From the NCBI GenBank assembly GCA_963921425.1, contig OY992836.1:255501-319500 (forward strand): a stretch of DNA of 64,000 nucleotides, read 5' to 3'. Source of the DNA: Dryas octopetala (taxonomy: Eukaryota > Streptophyta > Magnoliopsida > Rosales > Rosaceae). Positions 35,912-46,579 of the stretch are shown piece after piece (positions within the stretch are counted from its first letter, which is position 1; each line of letters begins with the position of its first letter). The notes beneath the pieces are model-generated. The model made no database searches, was not told the origin of the DNA, and was given only the letters and a program-made list of their open reading frames with translations. The position numbers and the translations under genes are program-made.

Positions 35912-36104
35912 TGACAGTTTTTAGATGCCATGTAATACCTTTGATGACACTAAAATTAAATTTTTATGACACATATATGTGTGTCATGAACTTATCATAC
36001 ATATTAAAATGATTTATGTGTCAACTATTGTTACTTTTAATGTCACCCACATAGATGATGTGTAAATTGTGTCATCTATGACGATTTTGTAGTAGTACAT
36101 ACAA
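35912..36104. other. Unclassified repeat fragment
   Basis: Motifs such as TGATGACAC and GTGTCATC recur in both orientations and the stretch ends in TTTTGTAGTAGTAC, resembling the tail of a small inverted-repeat transposon. The other end is missing. Confidence 0.35.
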
Positions 36105-36423
36105 ATATCAAAGTCAAAATCCAACTATTTCAATTTGGTCAAAATTGGGTCAACTTTAAAATAAAACAATTATTTGCAACACAATTAATTACGTTAAATT
36201 CCTTGTAAATGTTTAAAATAAAACAACAATAATTCAATTTCCAACAAATTCATTTTAGTGAAAATATCTTGGGTCATCGAAAATGAAATTTTGAATTTCT
36301 CATAGTAATTTAGAAAAAAAAAATTTTCCAAGGCATCACAACCCAACTTCCTTTAAAACCTTGTAAAACCAAAGTTTAAAATAAATTTTAAATTTCCAAT
36401 GAAATTTTGGTCGGGTCGTTTCA
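36105..36423 (-). repeat. 5' end fragment of a Tekay-type LTR
   Basis: On the minus strand it begins TGAAACGACCCGACC, one change from the TGTAACGACCCGACC start of the other Tekay-type LTRs. Next to it, 36424-36470 on the minus strand reads AAGGACGAAATTTTTGTAAA then GGGGGAAGG, the pol tail plus polypurine tract, so it is a 3' LTR. Confidence 0.75.
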
Positions 36424-36744
36424 ACCTTCCCCCTTTACAAAAATTTCGTCCTTAAAATTTAGTAAAAGATAAGTGAATCCAGAATTCGTAACTCCTATCA
36501 TGTATGTATGATCCAACTATGAAATTTGACCAAAGGAAATCTCTCCTTATATGTAGTACCTCGCTTCTTTGATCGAAATAAATTCGGAGTGAGTTGTCGC
36601 TATGTTGATATCAATAAGTTAGTTGTCGCTATGTCCTTATAAGTATTTATGTGATCCAAATAAATAAAAGTCAACTCACTGTTTAATCGAACTATGCCCA
36701 ATCTTTTCCGGAACACATTTCCATCTCACGATCCCTCACTTGTT
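36424..36744 (-). other. Polypurine tract and degraded 3' interior of a Tekay-type element
   Basis: The polypurine tract (GGGGGAAGG on the minus strand, about 36426-36440) is followed by about 280 bases without a readable frame, up to the junction with the protease remnant at 36745. Confidence 0.5.
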
Positions 36745-37048
36745 CTACATGATACATTGGTAAGAGAGTAGAAAGGATGCACAGATTTGAATGAATCCAA
36801 TCTCTTCCGAGCAGAACATTGTAGGGTGAAACAAGTCAGCAATAAAGAAGCCAACCCTCTGTTTTCGGCTGCCTACTTGTTTATCCAAGGGTAAACATCC
36901 AGTAGATTTATGTGTCATCCCGACATAATCAGTGATGTACATGTTAATTTTTATCAAATCATATTCGCTTTTGCCAAGTTTCCTTATCATGGTTCTCGGT
37001 AGGATGTTTAACGTCGCCCTTGGATCAATAAACACTTTGTCGATAGGG
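36745..37048 (-). pseudogene. Aspartic protease, C-terminal part (E4)
   Basis: The minus strand reads VFIDPRATLNILPRTMIRKL, then SEYDLIKINMYITDYVGMTH, KSTGCLPLDKQVGSRKQR and VGFFIADLFHPTM. This is the retropepsin of plant Ty3 elements of the kind with LIDGGAAVNLLPRSM; here the expected DGGA is DPRA, so the active-site glycines are lost. The frame continues upstream, across both insertions, into LLYISAKLNGVPIDK at 45857 and above. RT should follow but does not. Confidence 0.8.
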
Positions 37049-39176
37049 TGTTGAATGTTTTCTTAGAACAAAATAAAAGCATATCTCATTCTAAGTATAC
37101 TCGCAAGTGCACGAATCGCATCAGTAGAAAAGCGTACAAGCACGAGGTCGATCCCACAGGGAATGGTTAATAAATAACAAATTAGTTCAAATAATCACAA
37201 GAATAACTAAATGGGGGTTTTAGAGAGATGAAAACACACGCACACAGCAACACACGCACACACCCTTTATTCTATCTTGCAATGTTAAGTTTTCAGTTTC
37301 AAATCAAATGTGCATACTCTAACCATCCAAGGCTAATGAAAATTAATTCAAACACAATGTATTAAAGTTTGACTGCTAAAAAGGTTTGATTAGTTACTTT
37401 CTCGCAATTGTTGTCCTAAGGCATAAACTAAGAGCTTTTTTTGCCTTCCTTAATCAGTTAACTTATATGTTCTCTAGTGTTAAGCTAAGGCAGCTGTTAC
37501 CCATGCAAGAGTCATTAAGATCTATAAGAACGTCAAACATGCACAACATATAAGCTTTGATTATTTCCTTATAGAGGTCGCCCAAAACCATTACGAATAA
37601 TCCCTTATTCCCTTGTTACTTGTGATTTAGTGTCTTTGATTATTTCACAGCTAAACCTAACAAATAAACTAGATGCAATTATCCTAAGGTGGCCAGTCAA
37701 AGGACGCAAACAACTAGTGACAGATTCAATCAGATAATGAGAATTTAATACATGCAAACATCAAATTAATTAATCAAGAGACAGATAAACGATTTGTTAA
37801 AGCAAGCATACTGAAAATCAACCTACAACTAACATGCAAGATAGAATAAATAAACCTACATAATTAAATCATAAAAAGAAAACTGAAATAAATAAACAAA
37901 ATCCCAATCCATATTAATAATAAAATCAGAAACACAAACTAAAGAAAATCAGAATTCTAGACCAAAAGAAAATCAAAAATCAAGAGATACATCACTATGG
38001 TGGCTGCAACAAGAAGAGAAGAAGAAGGAGGCACCTAGCAAGCTGGAGGAACCCACGGCAAGGTAAGCTAGGGCTTGCGGCAAGGCTGACTCCTTTTCTC
38101 TCTTGCTTGTCACGCCACTCTCTCTCTCTTTCTCTCCCTGAATTTCCGCTCTCTCTCTCTCTATCTTTTTGAAAATACAAAATTATGAAAACTAAAAATA
38201 CCTAGGAGGAGTGGTCTGAAGTTCTAAAGGAACATGATATATTTATAGAGGTGTAAGGGAGAAATCCTTGTGAGACAAGGCTAGGTTAAATTGCGGCAGC
38301 AGCTAGGGTTAGAGGAGGCTTGGGCTTGCGGCAAGGCTTGGCCTTTTGAGCTTAAGTGAGTCACGCAAGGCCCCTAGGGTTAGGCACATACACATGGGCT
38401 TGGTCTTGGTCTTGGGCTGCTAGGGTTTGCATGGCATACACATGCATGCATGGGCTGCCACCTTGGGTCTTGCGCATTGGGCTTGGGCTGCTAAGGTTAG
38501 GCGCATGCATGCATGCATGCATGGCCCCTCTTGACTTCGGCATGACCTAGGCCCATGGCCCATTTGACTTGTTGACTTGCCATAGTTGACCCTTGACCAT
38601 TGACTTTGACTTCCCAGTTTGCCCCTCATTTCCATTTGAATTTGAATTCATTTCTTCCCTCCATTCATTTCCATGGATGTCCACCACCTTCTAGAAGCTT
38701 CTGGAACCTTGACTTTGTAGAGTTGACTTTGACCAACCTTTCCTAGTCCAACTAGGATTCCTTATCCATTTCGACTTCTCGTAATGACCATATTGCCCCT
38801 GGGGTCTCCTAGTGTCATTAGGACTCCTTTCCCTAGTAGGGTTAGGTTTCCTAGTTCAACCAGGAATTCCTATTCCAATCAAGATTTCTCATTTCTGGCT
38901 CAACAATGATGGTTCTGGACTTGATGTTTCCTAGTGTGACTAGGAATCCTCATTTGACTAGGATTTCTGCACTTTTCCTGGTTTGACCATGATTTCATTC
39001 GTTTTCCTAGTTTGACCAGGAAATGTCCCAAAATGGCTCCATTTGCTCCATTTCCCTATTTCTGCTTCATTTGACCTGAAAACACAAAAACAAGACAAGA
39101 AACACAAAATATCGAGTTCTAACACTCTAGGTTAAGGAATTAGTATCATAAAGTGATGCAAAATGCACACTCATCA
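37049..39176. mobile_element. Solo LTR, 2128 bp, TSD TAGGG
   Basis: It starts TGTTGAATG and ends CACTCATCA. TAGGG occurs on both sides (37044-37048 and 39177-39181). No primer site or coding region is inside. The left part has the sentence GCAAGTGCACGAATCGCATC ... GAGGTCGATCCCACAGGGA, widespread in plant LTRs. The middle shows GCATGCATGC runs (38505-38525), and 38740-39030 repeats a CCTAGTxxGACxAGGA theme. Orientation is not certain. Confidence 0.85.
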
Positions 39177-40773
39177 TAGGGACACTGTAACGACCCGACC
39201 CAAAGTTGACTTTTAAAATAAATGGGCCTTTGATTTTTGACTTTGGGTCCGTTAGATAGGTCTCGAGTTCACGAGTTCGTAGACACGCGGCACGCGTCAA
39301 TCGGAGTTACAGTTTGAAAGATATGGGCGTTTGAATCAAGGGGCAATTTCGTAAAATGGACAAATTGGGTTTAAAAATCAGATTTTTTTAGAACTCTCTC
39401 TCTCTCTAGAATCTTCTCTCTCTCTTTTTTTTTATTCTCTCTCCTCTCTCCCCGGTTTTGGGGGGGGGGGGGCTCTCTCCCTCGCGTCTCTGTTCTCTCT
39501 CGCCTCTCACCCTTGCTGCGCCTGTCACCGGCGCGTGGCGGCGCGTCTGGCGGTGGCTAGGCTGGGTGTTTGGCCCAGGTTGCTCGTCGTCACTCTCTCT
39601 CTCTTCTCCTAGTCTCGGATCACCCAGAAATCGCGCAGAAACCGAGAATCCAGTTTTCGCCCGTTTAGAACTCCGGCGTTGACTCGCCGTTTCCGGCGTC
39701 TTCGCAGCCCAGCTCCGACCCTGGAAACTTCCTCTCGTCGAGCCGAGCACGGTGGTGTGCTCCGATCGTCCACCCGACGCTCCACGACGGCAGATCGAGG
39801 TTGAGAAGGCCGGCGGCTTCCGCCGCCGATTCCGGCGTTTCCGGCGATAAATGGCCATCGATCCAGTTGACAAAATCGATCCTCTAGGTACGGGTAATCT
39901 TTCCCTTAAGGTGTTGATGTTCAATTTTGAGATTTTAGAGATTCGAATTTTTGGGTTTATGTCTGTTTTGAATATCTTGAAATCGGACTCAAATTTGTGA
40001 TGGTTAAGTGCAATTGAAGGTTCTATTATATGATTAAGATTGTTTGGAGTTGAATTTGGATGTTTTTAGGTTGAGCTGCCGCTGCCACCGACGGCTCCGC
40101 CACTTGTGGCGGTGAGTTGGGTGGTTTTTCTTGTTTATCAGCCTCCCCAGGACTTTTAGAGGCCAACCCTAGGGTTTGTTTACGTATGGGTGAGTAATGT
40201 GTGTAATTTGGGGCTGGGTAGCCACCGTGCGTGGTGGTTACCGCCCATTTCGGTCATTGAACGGTCAAATTGTGAAACCTGAATATTTAAATATTGGCTG
40301 TCTGGTCTTAACAGGTACAGGGGCTCGGGAAATATCATTCCCGATGCCGTTATGCTGCCGGATTTGGTATCCGAGCAATGGCACCGTGAAGGGTATTTTA
40401 GTCTTTCGCGTGGTTTAATTGTCTGTTTTATAGATTTGCCGCTTTACGCTAGAGAAGATTAGGTGTAGGATTTGAATTGGGAGAATGAATTGACGAGGAT
40501 TTGAGGTGAAGGAATTATTTGGGAATTATGGAGTTTCTTAGAGGAGAGTCACCAAATTAAAGAAAGATTGTTTATAGTCAAGATTAATGATTGATGATTA
40601 GGCAGTTATTATATACAAAATGATCAAATTAATTATTGAGGAAATGTTAGTATGTTTCGAGTGACAGACAAGTGATGGTTTATAAGCGGGGATCAAATTC
40701 GGAAGGATTCGGCAGAGTTCAGAGAAATTTTGGGAAAAATGTTGTGAGTTGGAAATGCGAGTACGGATTGGAT

Positions 40774-41366
40774 GAGCCTGCTCGTACGGGGAGACCCCTC
40801 CGTATGAGATTGTGGCTAGGATACGAGCCTGCTCGTACGGAGAGACCCCTCCGTATGAGATTGTGGCTAGGATACGAGCCTGCTCGTACGGAGAGACCCC
40901 TCCGTATGAGATTGTGGCTAGGATACGAGCCTGCTCGTACGGAGAGACCCCTCCGTATGAGATTGTGGCTAGGATACGAGCCTGCTCGTACGGAGAGACC
41001 CCTCCGTATGAGATTGTGGCTAGGATACGAGCCTGCTCGTACGGAGAGACCCCTCCGTATGAGATTGTGGCTAGGATACGAGCCTGCTCGTACGGAGAGA
41101 CCCCTCCGTATGAGATTGTGGCTAGGATACGAGCCTGCTCGTACGGAGAGACCCCTCCGTATGAGATTGTGGCTAGGATACGAGCCTGCTCGTACGGAGA
41201 GACCCCTCCGTATGAGATTGTGGCTAGGATACGAGCCTGCTTGTATGGAGAGACCCCTCCATACGGGATTGTGGCTAGGATACGAGCCTGCACGTGCGGA
41301 AGGGTCATCCGTACGAGATTGTGGCTAGGATTTGAGCCTGCCCGAGTGCGGGATTGTGGCCAGGAC
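40774..41366 (+). repeat. 51-bp tandem array, 10 full units plus degenerate end (5' LTR)
   Basis: Units start at 40774 and every 51 bases to 41233, followed by a 50-bp degenerate unit (41284) and a partial one (41334). Each unit begins GAGCCTGCTCGTACGGAGAG and contains an inverted repeat, CTCGTACGGAG and CTCCGTATGAG, separated by six bases. Because 51 is divisible by three, most frames on both strands stay open across the array. Those frames are not genes. Confidence 0.95.
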
Positions 41367-41968
41367 ATTGTCTACAGTACAGGTACGAGAATGATGTGAG
41401 TTTTAAAAATAAGTGTTTCGAGATATTAGCTTCCAAGGATAAATTCAGTTCAGAGTTTGACTTAAGGCTGAGGGGATTTAAAAATGGTTTTGAAAGGAGA
41501 TTTTTGAAAGTAGTTATAAAGCTGGAGGATTTCCAAGAAACGAAGTGTGTGAAATTAGATAGATGGTTGTTTGGTTGCTTGTATTGCATTTGTTTGCTAG
41601 GACTTGGTAAAGTCTAGGCTTGAATCCTGAGGATGGAAATGATAGTGTCTATGCATTGAGGTTATTAATTAGGACGTGTTTGATTGAGGTTGAGGTTAAT
41701 GGTCGATAGTTAGGCAATTGACTTGTCAAAGTATAATTGTTATTATTGATGAGATTTGATGTGAAATTGAGATATTTTGATTTTCTTGATGCTTGGATGT
41801 GGTGTAGGATTTGTGTTTTGCAGGATAAGCAGGCTGAGGAAGCAGTGGGGAGAAGACGAGGCAGTGGGACCCAGAAAGATTTATTTAATTGCTTTTACTC
41901 AGTGGTTTGTTTAAAATGTGTATGACAGAATTATATTTACTTATGTTGTTGTGCATGGCTCAAAAGTG

Positions 41969-42102
41969 AGAGAAAACAGATTTAACAGTTTGATGTTCAG
42001 TATTTTCATGGGCCCGAGGATCGGGGGGATTACAGAAAGAGAAAACAGATTTAACAGTTTGATGTTCAGTACTTTCATGGGCCCGAGGATCGGGGGGTTA
42101 CA
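41969..42102 (+). repeat. Tandem duplication of the LTR 3' end
   Basis: Two copies with a 69-bp period (from 41969 and 42038), each starting AGAGAAAACAGATTTAACAG and ending in GGGGG(A)TTACAG. The second copy forms the true LTR end. The same doubling is present in the 3' LTR (45718-45851). Confidence 0.9.
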
Positions 42103-42105
42103 GAA

Positions 42106-42117
42106 TGGTATCAGAGC
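42106..42117 (+). other. Primer-binding site (initiator Met tRNA)
   Basis: TGGTATCAGAGC lies three bases inside the 5' LTR, the standard plant site for priming from initiator methionine tRNA. Confidence 0.92.
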
Positions 42118-42665
42118 TAGACCCGGCCGGAAGTGTGTGGATTGCAAGACCCAGGGACCAAGACCCTGAGTGGGCGGTTGCGTGAGGCAGTGGCGAGCTA
42201 CCAGGTGAGGAGAAGTGAGTGATCCCACACTGCCCGGGTGAGGAATGGTGATGTTACAGAAAGTTTTAGAAATCAGTTGAGAAAGTGTTTGAGAAACCAG
42301 TTTGAGGAAATCAGTTCAGAAAATGTTTGTGAAAGCTAGTTTGAGAAAGAAAATGATTTTAAAGTGATTTCAGAAATTTATTTTACTTGAGCCATGAAAA
42401 TGTTTGAGAAAGTTTTGAGAAATGTCTCATGCACTGTCATCGTCTCTCTGCTCCTCAGCAAGTTCAGGAAAGTTGGAAGGTTGAGTAAGTTTATTAATAA
42501 GAGATCAGAGGGTTAATCAGAGTGGCGCAGCGGAAGCATGGTGAGATTTAAACAAATCACGTTGGTACGTGGTCAATAGAGGGATCAGCGAGGTTGATAG
42601 GAGGTACGAGTTTGGGCATCACTTGTCTGTTACGATATATGCTAAATTTCGAGGACGAAATTTTT
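42118..42665 (+). other. Non-coding interior of the 6.7-kb retroelement
   Basis: About 550 bases without a protein-like frame. It probably carries the packaging signal. The first 120 bases are G+C-rich (GACCCGGCCGGAAGTGTGTG onward), the rest is a purine-rich, internally repetitive AGAAATCAGTT/GAGAAAG sequence. Confidence 0.75.
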
Positions 42666-42680
42666 GTAAGGGGGGAAGGT
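42666..42680 (+). other. Polypurine tract
   Basis: GTAAGGGGGGAAGGT, directly before the 3' LTR. It is preceded by AATTTCGAGGACGAAATTTT, which in Tekay-type elements encodes the last residues of pol (KFRGRNF), kept here as a relic. Confidence 0.9.
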
Positions 42681-45600
42681 TGTAACGACCCGACCCAAAG
42701 TTGACTTTTAAAATAAATGGGCCTTTGATTTTTGACTTTGGGTCCGTTAGATAGGTCTCGAGTTCACGAGTTCGTAGACACGCGGCACGCGTCAATCGGA
42801 GTTACAGTTTGAAAGATATGGGCGTTTGAATCAAGGGGCAATTTCGTAAAATGGACAAATTGGGTTTAAAAATCAGATTTTTTTAGAACTCTCTCTCTCT
42901 CTAGAATCTTCTCTCTCTCTTTTTTTTATTCTCTCTCCTCTCTCCCCGGTTTGGGGGGGGGGGGGGGCTCTCTCCCTCGCGTCTCTGTTCTCTCTCGCCT
43001 CTCACCCTTGCTGCGCCTGTCACCGGCGCGTGGCGGCGCGTCTGGCGGTGGCTAGGCTGGGTGTTTGGCCCAGGTTGCTCGTCGTCACTCTCTCTCTCTT
43101 CTCCTAGTCTCGGATCACCCAGAAATCGCGCAGAAACCGAGAATCCAGTTTTCGCCCGTTTAGAACTCCGGCGTTGACTCGCCGTTTCCGGCGTCTTCGC
43201 AGCCCAGCTCCGGCCCTGGAAACTTCCTCTCGTCGAGCCGAGCACGGTGGTGTGCTCCGATCGTCCACCCGACGCTCCACGACGGCAGATCGAGGTTGAG
43301 AAGGCCGGCGGCTTCCGCCGCCGATTCCGGCGTTTCCGGCGATAAATGGCCATCGATCCAGTTGACAAAATCGATCCTCTAGGTACGGGTAATCTTTCCC
43401 TTAAGGTGTTGATGTTCAATTTTGAGATTTTAGAGATTCGAATTTTTGGGTTTATGTCTGTTTTGAATATCTTGAAATCGGACTCAAATTTGTGATGGTT
43501 AAGTGCAATTGAAGGTTCTATTATATGATTAAGATTGTTTGGAGTTGAATTTGGATGTTTTTAGGTTGAGCTGCCGCTGCCACCGACGGCTCCGCCACTT
43601 GTGGCGGTGAGTTGGGTGGTTTTTCTTGTTTATCAGCCTCCCCAGGACTTTTAGAGGCCAACCCTAGGGTTTGTTTACGTATGGGTGAGTAATGTGTGTA
43701 ATTTGGGGCTGGGTAGCCACCGTGCGTGGTGGTTACCGCCCATTTCGGTCATTGAACGGTCAAATTGTGAAACCTGAATATTTAAATATTGGCTGTCTGG
43801 TCTTAACAGGTACAGGGGCTCGGGAAATATCATTCCCGATGCCGTTATGCTGCCGGATTTGGTATCCGAGCAATGGCACCGTGAAGGGTATTTTAGTCTT
43901 TCGCGTGGTTTAATTGTCTGTTTTATAGATTTGCCGCTTTACGCTAGAGAAGATTAGGTGTAGGATTTGAATTGGGAGAATGAATTGACGAGGATTTGAG
44001 GTGAAGGAATTATTTGGGAATTATGGAGTTTCTTAGAGGAGAGTCACCAAATTAAAGAAAGATTGTTTATAGTCAAGATTAATGATTGATGATTAGGCAG
44101 TTATTATATACAAAATGATCAAATTAATTATTGAGGAAATGTTAGTATGTTTCGAGTGACAGACAAGTGATGGTTTATAAGCGGGGATCAAATTCGGAAG
44201 GATTCGGCAGAGTTCAGAGAAATTTTGGGAAAAATGTTGTGAGTTGGAAATGCGAGTACGGATTGGATGAGCCTGCTCGTACGGGGAGACCCCTCCGTAT
44301 GAGATTGTGGCTAGGATACGAGCCTGCTCGTACGGAGAGACCCCTCCGTATGAGATTGTGGCTAGGATACGAGCCTGCTCGTACGGAGAGACCCCTCCGT
44401 ATGAGATTGTGGCTAGGATACGAGCCTGCTCGTACGGAGAGACCCCTCCGTATGAGATTGTGGCTAGGATACGAGCCTGCTCGTACGGAGAGACCCCTCC
44501 GTATGAGATTGTGGCTAGGATACGAGCCTGCTCGTACGGAGAGACCCCTCCGTATGAGATTGTGGCTAGGATATGAGCCTGCTCGTACGGAGAGACCCCT
44601 CCGTATGAGATTGTGGCTAGGATACGAGCCTGCTCGTACGGAGAGACCCCTCCGTATGAGATTGTGGCTAGGATACGAGCCTGCTCGTACGGAGAGACCC
44701 CTCCGTATGAGATTGTGGCTAGGATACGAGCCTGCTCGTACGGAGAGACCCCTCCGTATGAGATTGTGGCTAGGATACGAGCCTGCTCGTACGGAGAGAC
44801 CCCTCCGTATAAGATTGTGGCTAGGATACGAGCCTTCTTGTACGGAGAGACCCCTCCGTATGAGATTGTGGCTAGGATACGAGCCTGCTCGTACGGAGAG
44901 ACCCCTCCGTATGAGATTGTGGCTAGGATACGAGCCTGCTTGTACGGAGAGACCCCTCCGTATGAGATTGTGGCTAGGATATGAGCCTGCTTGTATGGAG
45001 AGACCCCTCCATACGGGATTGTGGCCAGGATACAAGCCTGCACGTGCGGAAGGGTCATCCGTACGAGATTGTGGCTAGGATTTGAGCCTGCCCGAGTGCG
45101 GGATTGTGGCCAGGACATTGTCTACAGTACAGGTACGAGAATGATGTGAGTTTTAAAAATAAGTGTTTCGAGATATTAGCTTCCAAGGATAAATTCAGTT
45201 CAGAGTTTGACTTAAGGCTGAGGGGATTTAAAATGGTTTTGAAAGGAGATTTTTGAAAGTAGTTATAAAGCTGGAGGATTTCCAAGAAACGAAGTGTGTG
45301 AAATTAGATAGATGGTTGTTTGGTTGCTTGTATTGCATTTGTTTGCTAGGACTTGGTAAAGTCTAGGCTTGAATCCTGAGGATGGAAATGATAGTGTCTA
45401 TGCATTGAGGTTATTAATTAGGACGTGTTTGATTGAGGTTGAGGTTAGTGGTCGATAGTTAGGCAATTGACTTGTCAAAGTATAATTGTTATTATTGATG
45501 AGATTTGATGTGAAATTGAGATATTTTGATTTTCTTGATGCTTGGATGTGGTGTAGGATTTGTGTTTTGCAGGATAAGCAGGCTGAGGAAGCAATGGGGA

Positions 45601-45851
45601 GAAGACGAGGCAGTGGGACCCAGAAAGATTTATTTAATTGCTTTTACTCAGTGGTTTGTTTAAAATGTTTATGACAGAATTATATTTACTTATGTTGTTG
45701 TGCATGGCTCAAAAGTGAGAGAAAACAGATTTAACAGTTTGATGTTCAGTATTTTCATGGGCCCGAGGATCGGGGGGGTTACAGAAAGAGAAAACAGATT
45801 TAACAGTTTGATGTTCAGTACTTTCATGGGCCCGAGGATCGGGGGGTTACA
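42681..45851 (+). repeat. 3' LTR of the 6.7-kb retroelement
   Basis: 3171 bp, nearly identical to the 5' LTR except for the longer 51-bp array and a few single-base changes (for example the CCGACC/CCGGCC site near 43210, AATGG/AGTGG near 45449, CAGTG/CAATG near 45593). Confidence 0.93.
44269..45116 (+). repeat. 51-bp tandem array, 15 full units plus degenerate end (3' LTR)
   Basis: Same unit as at 40774. Starts run from 44269 to 44983 in steps of 51, then the 50-bp degenerate unit (45034) and a partial one (45084). It has five more units than the 5' LTR and more unit variants (for example near 44575, 44812 and 44834), so the arrays have diverged since, or during, insertion. Confidence 0.95.
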
Positions 45852-45856
45852 GACAC

Positions 45857-46574
45857 CATTCAATTTGGCGGAAATATACAACAGGCGAAGGTGATCCACA
45901 GTCAATAACTCTTGTTTATGCAGCACAACTTTTCCCGACTTAGTCATTGACAAACACCCGACTCGTTCGACGATCTCTTCTTCCTCCATTTCAGAAATGG
46001 CTATTCCGACAGTGGGAGGTTCTTCAGTTCGCATGTCACCCTCTAGCCAGTTTAATTGGCCCAAAAAAGCGGCGAATTCTGACAGCAGGATGAATGCCAT
46101 GCTACATTCAGCCCGGCTAATTGTTCCAAACTGGAAAGCATGTTTTTGTGTCGGGTGAAGAACTTGGCTTTTCGCCTGGTCTTTAGTTTGGTTCTTGTCT
46201 TTTACAGTAGAAGAATTTGAATCCTTTCGCACTAAAGGCTTTGGCCCCACCCTAATCATTAGAACTTTGGGCTGCACATTCTGTGACGCTTCACCAATTC
46301 TTGCAGTCAAACCTTTCTTGAGGTGTATCTCGATATTACTTACTTCGACAGGAATTTTAACCTCCGCCGTCAAACCCTTTTTCTCGTCCATGATGACTTT
46401 GGTGACTGTCAATGCATACATCTTTCCTTTCATGTTGCTCTCACTAGCATCTTTCTTCACAACTTCTCTATATTGCCCCCCAAGTGTTGGTAGTGCAACA
46501 TTCACAGTTCCTTCACACTTCTCAACATCTCGCGCTGCTTGCTCCTTTCGTTGTTACCTTCTCTTTTGGGTTTA
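45857..46574 (-). pseudogene. Gag-protease linker and protease start (E4)
   Basis: The minus-strand frame is open for over 210 codons: NVALPTLGGQYREVVKKD, MYALTVTKVIMDEKKGL, AFQFGTISRAECSMAFILL and WLEGDMRTEEPPTVGIAI, then HKQELLTVDHLRLLYISAKL. The last part leads into the retropepsin at 37048. It belongs to the Ty3 polyprotein between gag and protease; the function of the linker is unknown. Upstream it is cut by the LTR fragment at 46580. Confidence 0.72.
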
Positions 46575-46579
46575 GGTCA

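Larger units (their letters stand above)
39186..42102 (+). repeat. 5' LTR of the 6.7-kb retroelement
   Basis: 2917 bp. It contains a CT-rich leader (39394-39610), a poly-G run (39460-39472), the 51-bp array (40774-41366) and, at its end, a 69-bp tandem duplication that repeats the terminal TTACAG. No frame with homology to a protein is present. Confidence 0.93.
39186..45851 (+). mobile_element. Young non-autonomous LTR retroelement with 3-kb LTRs and 578-bp interior
   Basis: LTRs 39186-42102 (2917 bp) and 42681-45851 (3171 bp) start TGTAACGACCCGACCC and end GGGGTTACA. The element is flanked by a perfect GACAC duplication (39181-39185, 45852-45856). The interior has a primer site complementary to initiator methionine tRNA (TGGTATCAGAGC), no coding region, and a polypurine tract. 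Outside the repeat arrays I noted only about half a dozen differences between the LTRs, so the insertion is young. The length difference (254 bp) is almost exactly five 51-bp array units. The tail before the polypurine tract (AATTTCGAGGACGAAATTTT) matches the pol end of Tekay-type elements, the likely helper. Confidence 0.95.

Noticed and set aside
36085..36098. TTTTGTAGTAGTAC as the end of a second CACTA element
   Set aside because: The final base pattern does not give CACTA, and there is no matching left end or 3-bp duplication.
39406..39924. 172-codon frame, identical in both LTRs (also 42901-43419)
   Set aside because: It is read on the antisense of the CT-rich LTR leader; identity reflects LTR identity, with no recognisable domain.
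40774..41366. Direct repeats with hairpins resembling a CRISPR array
   Set aside because: There are no unique spacers; units are contiguous and nearly identical, and the host is a plant.
40598..41399. Long overlapping open frames on both strands (up to 256 codons) with a 17-residue repeat
   Set aside because: The 51-bp array is a multiple of three, so any open frame in one unit stays open in all. Frames are open on both strands at once and have no flanking gene structure.
44093..45118. Open frames of 341, 303 and 273 codons in the second array
   Set aside because: Same reason. Their length tracks the repeat number, not a protein.
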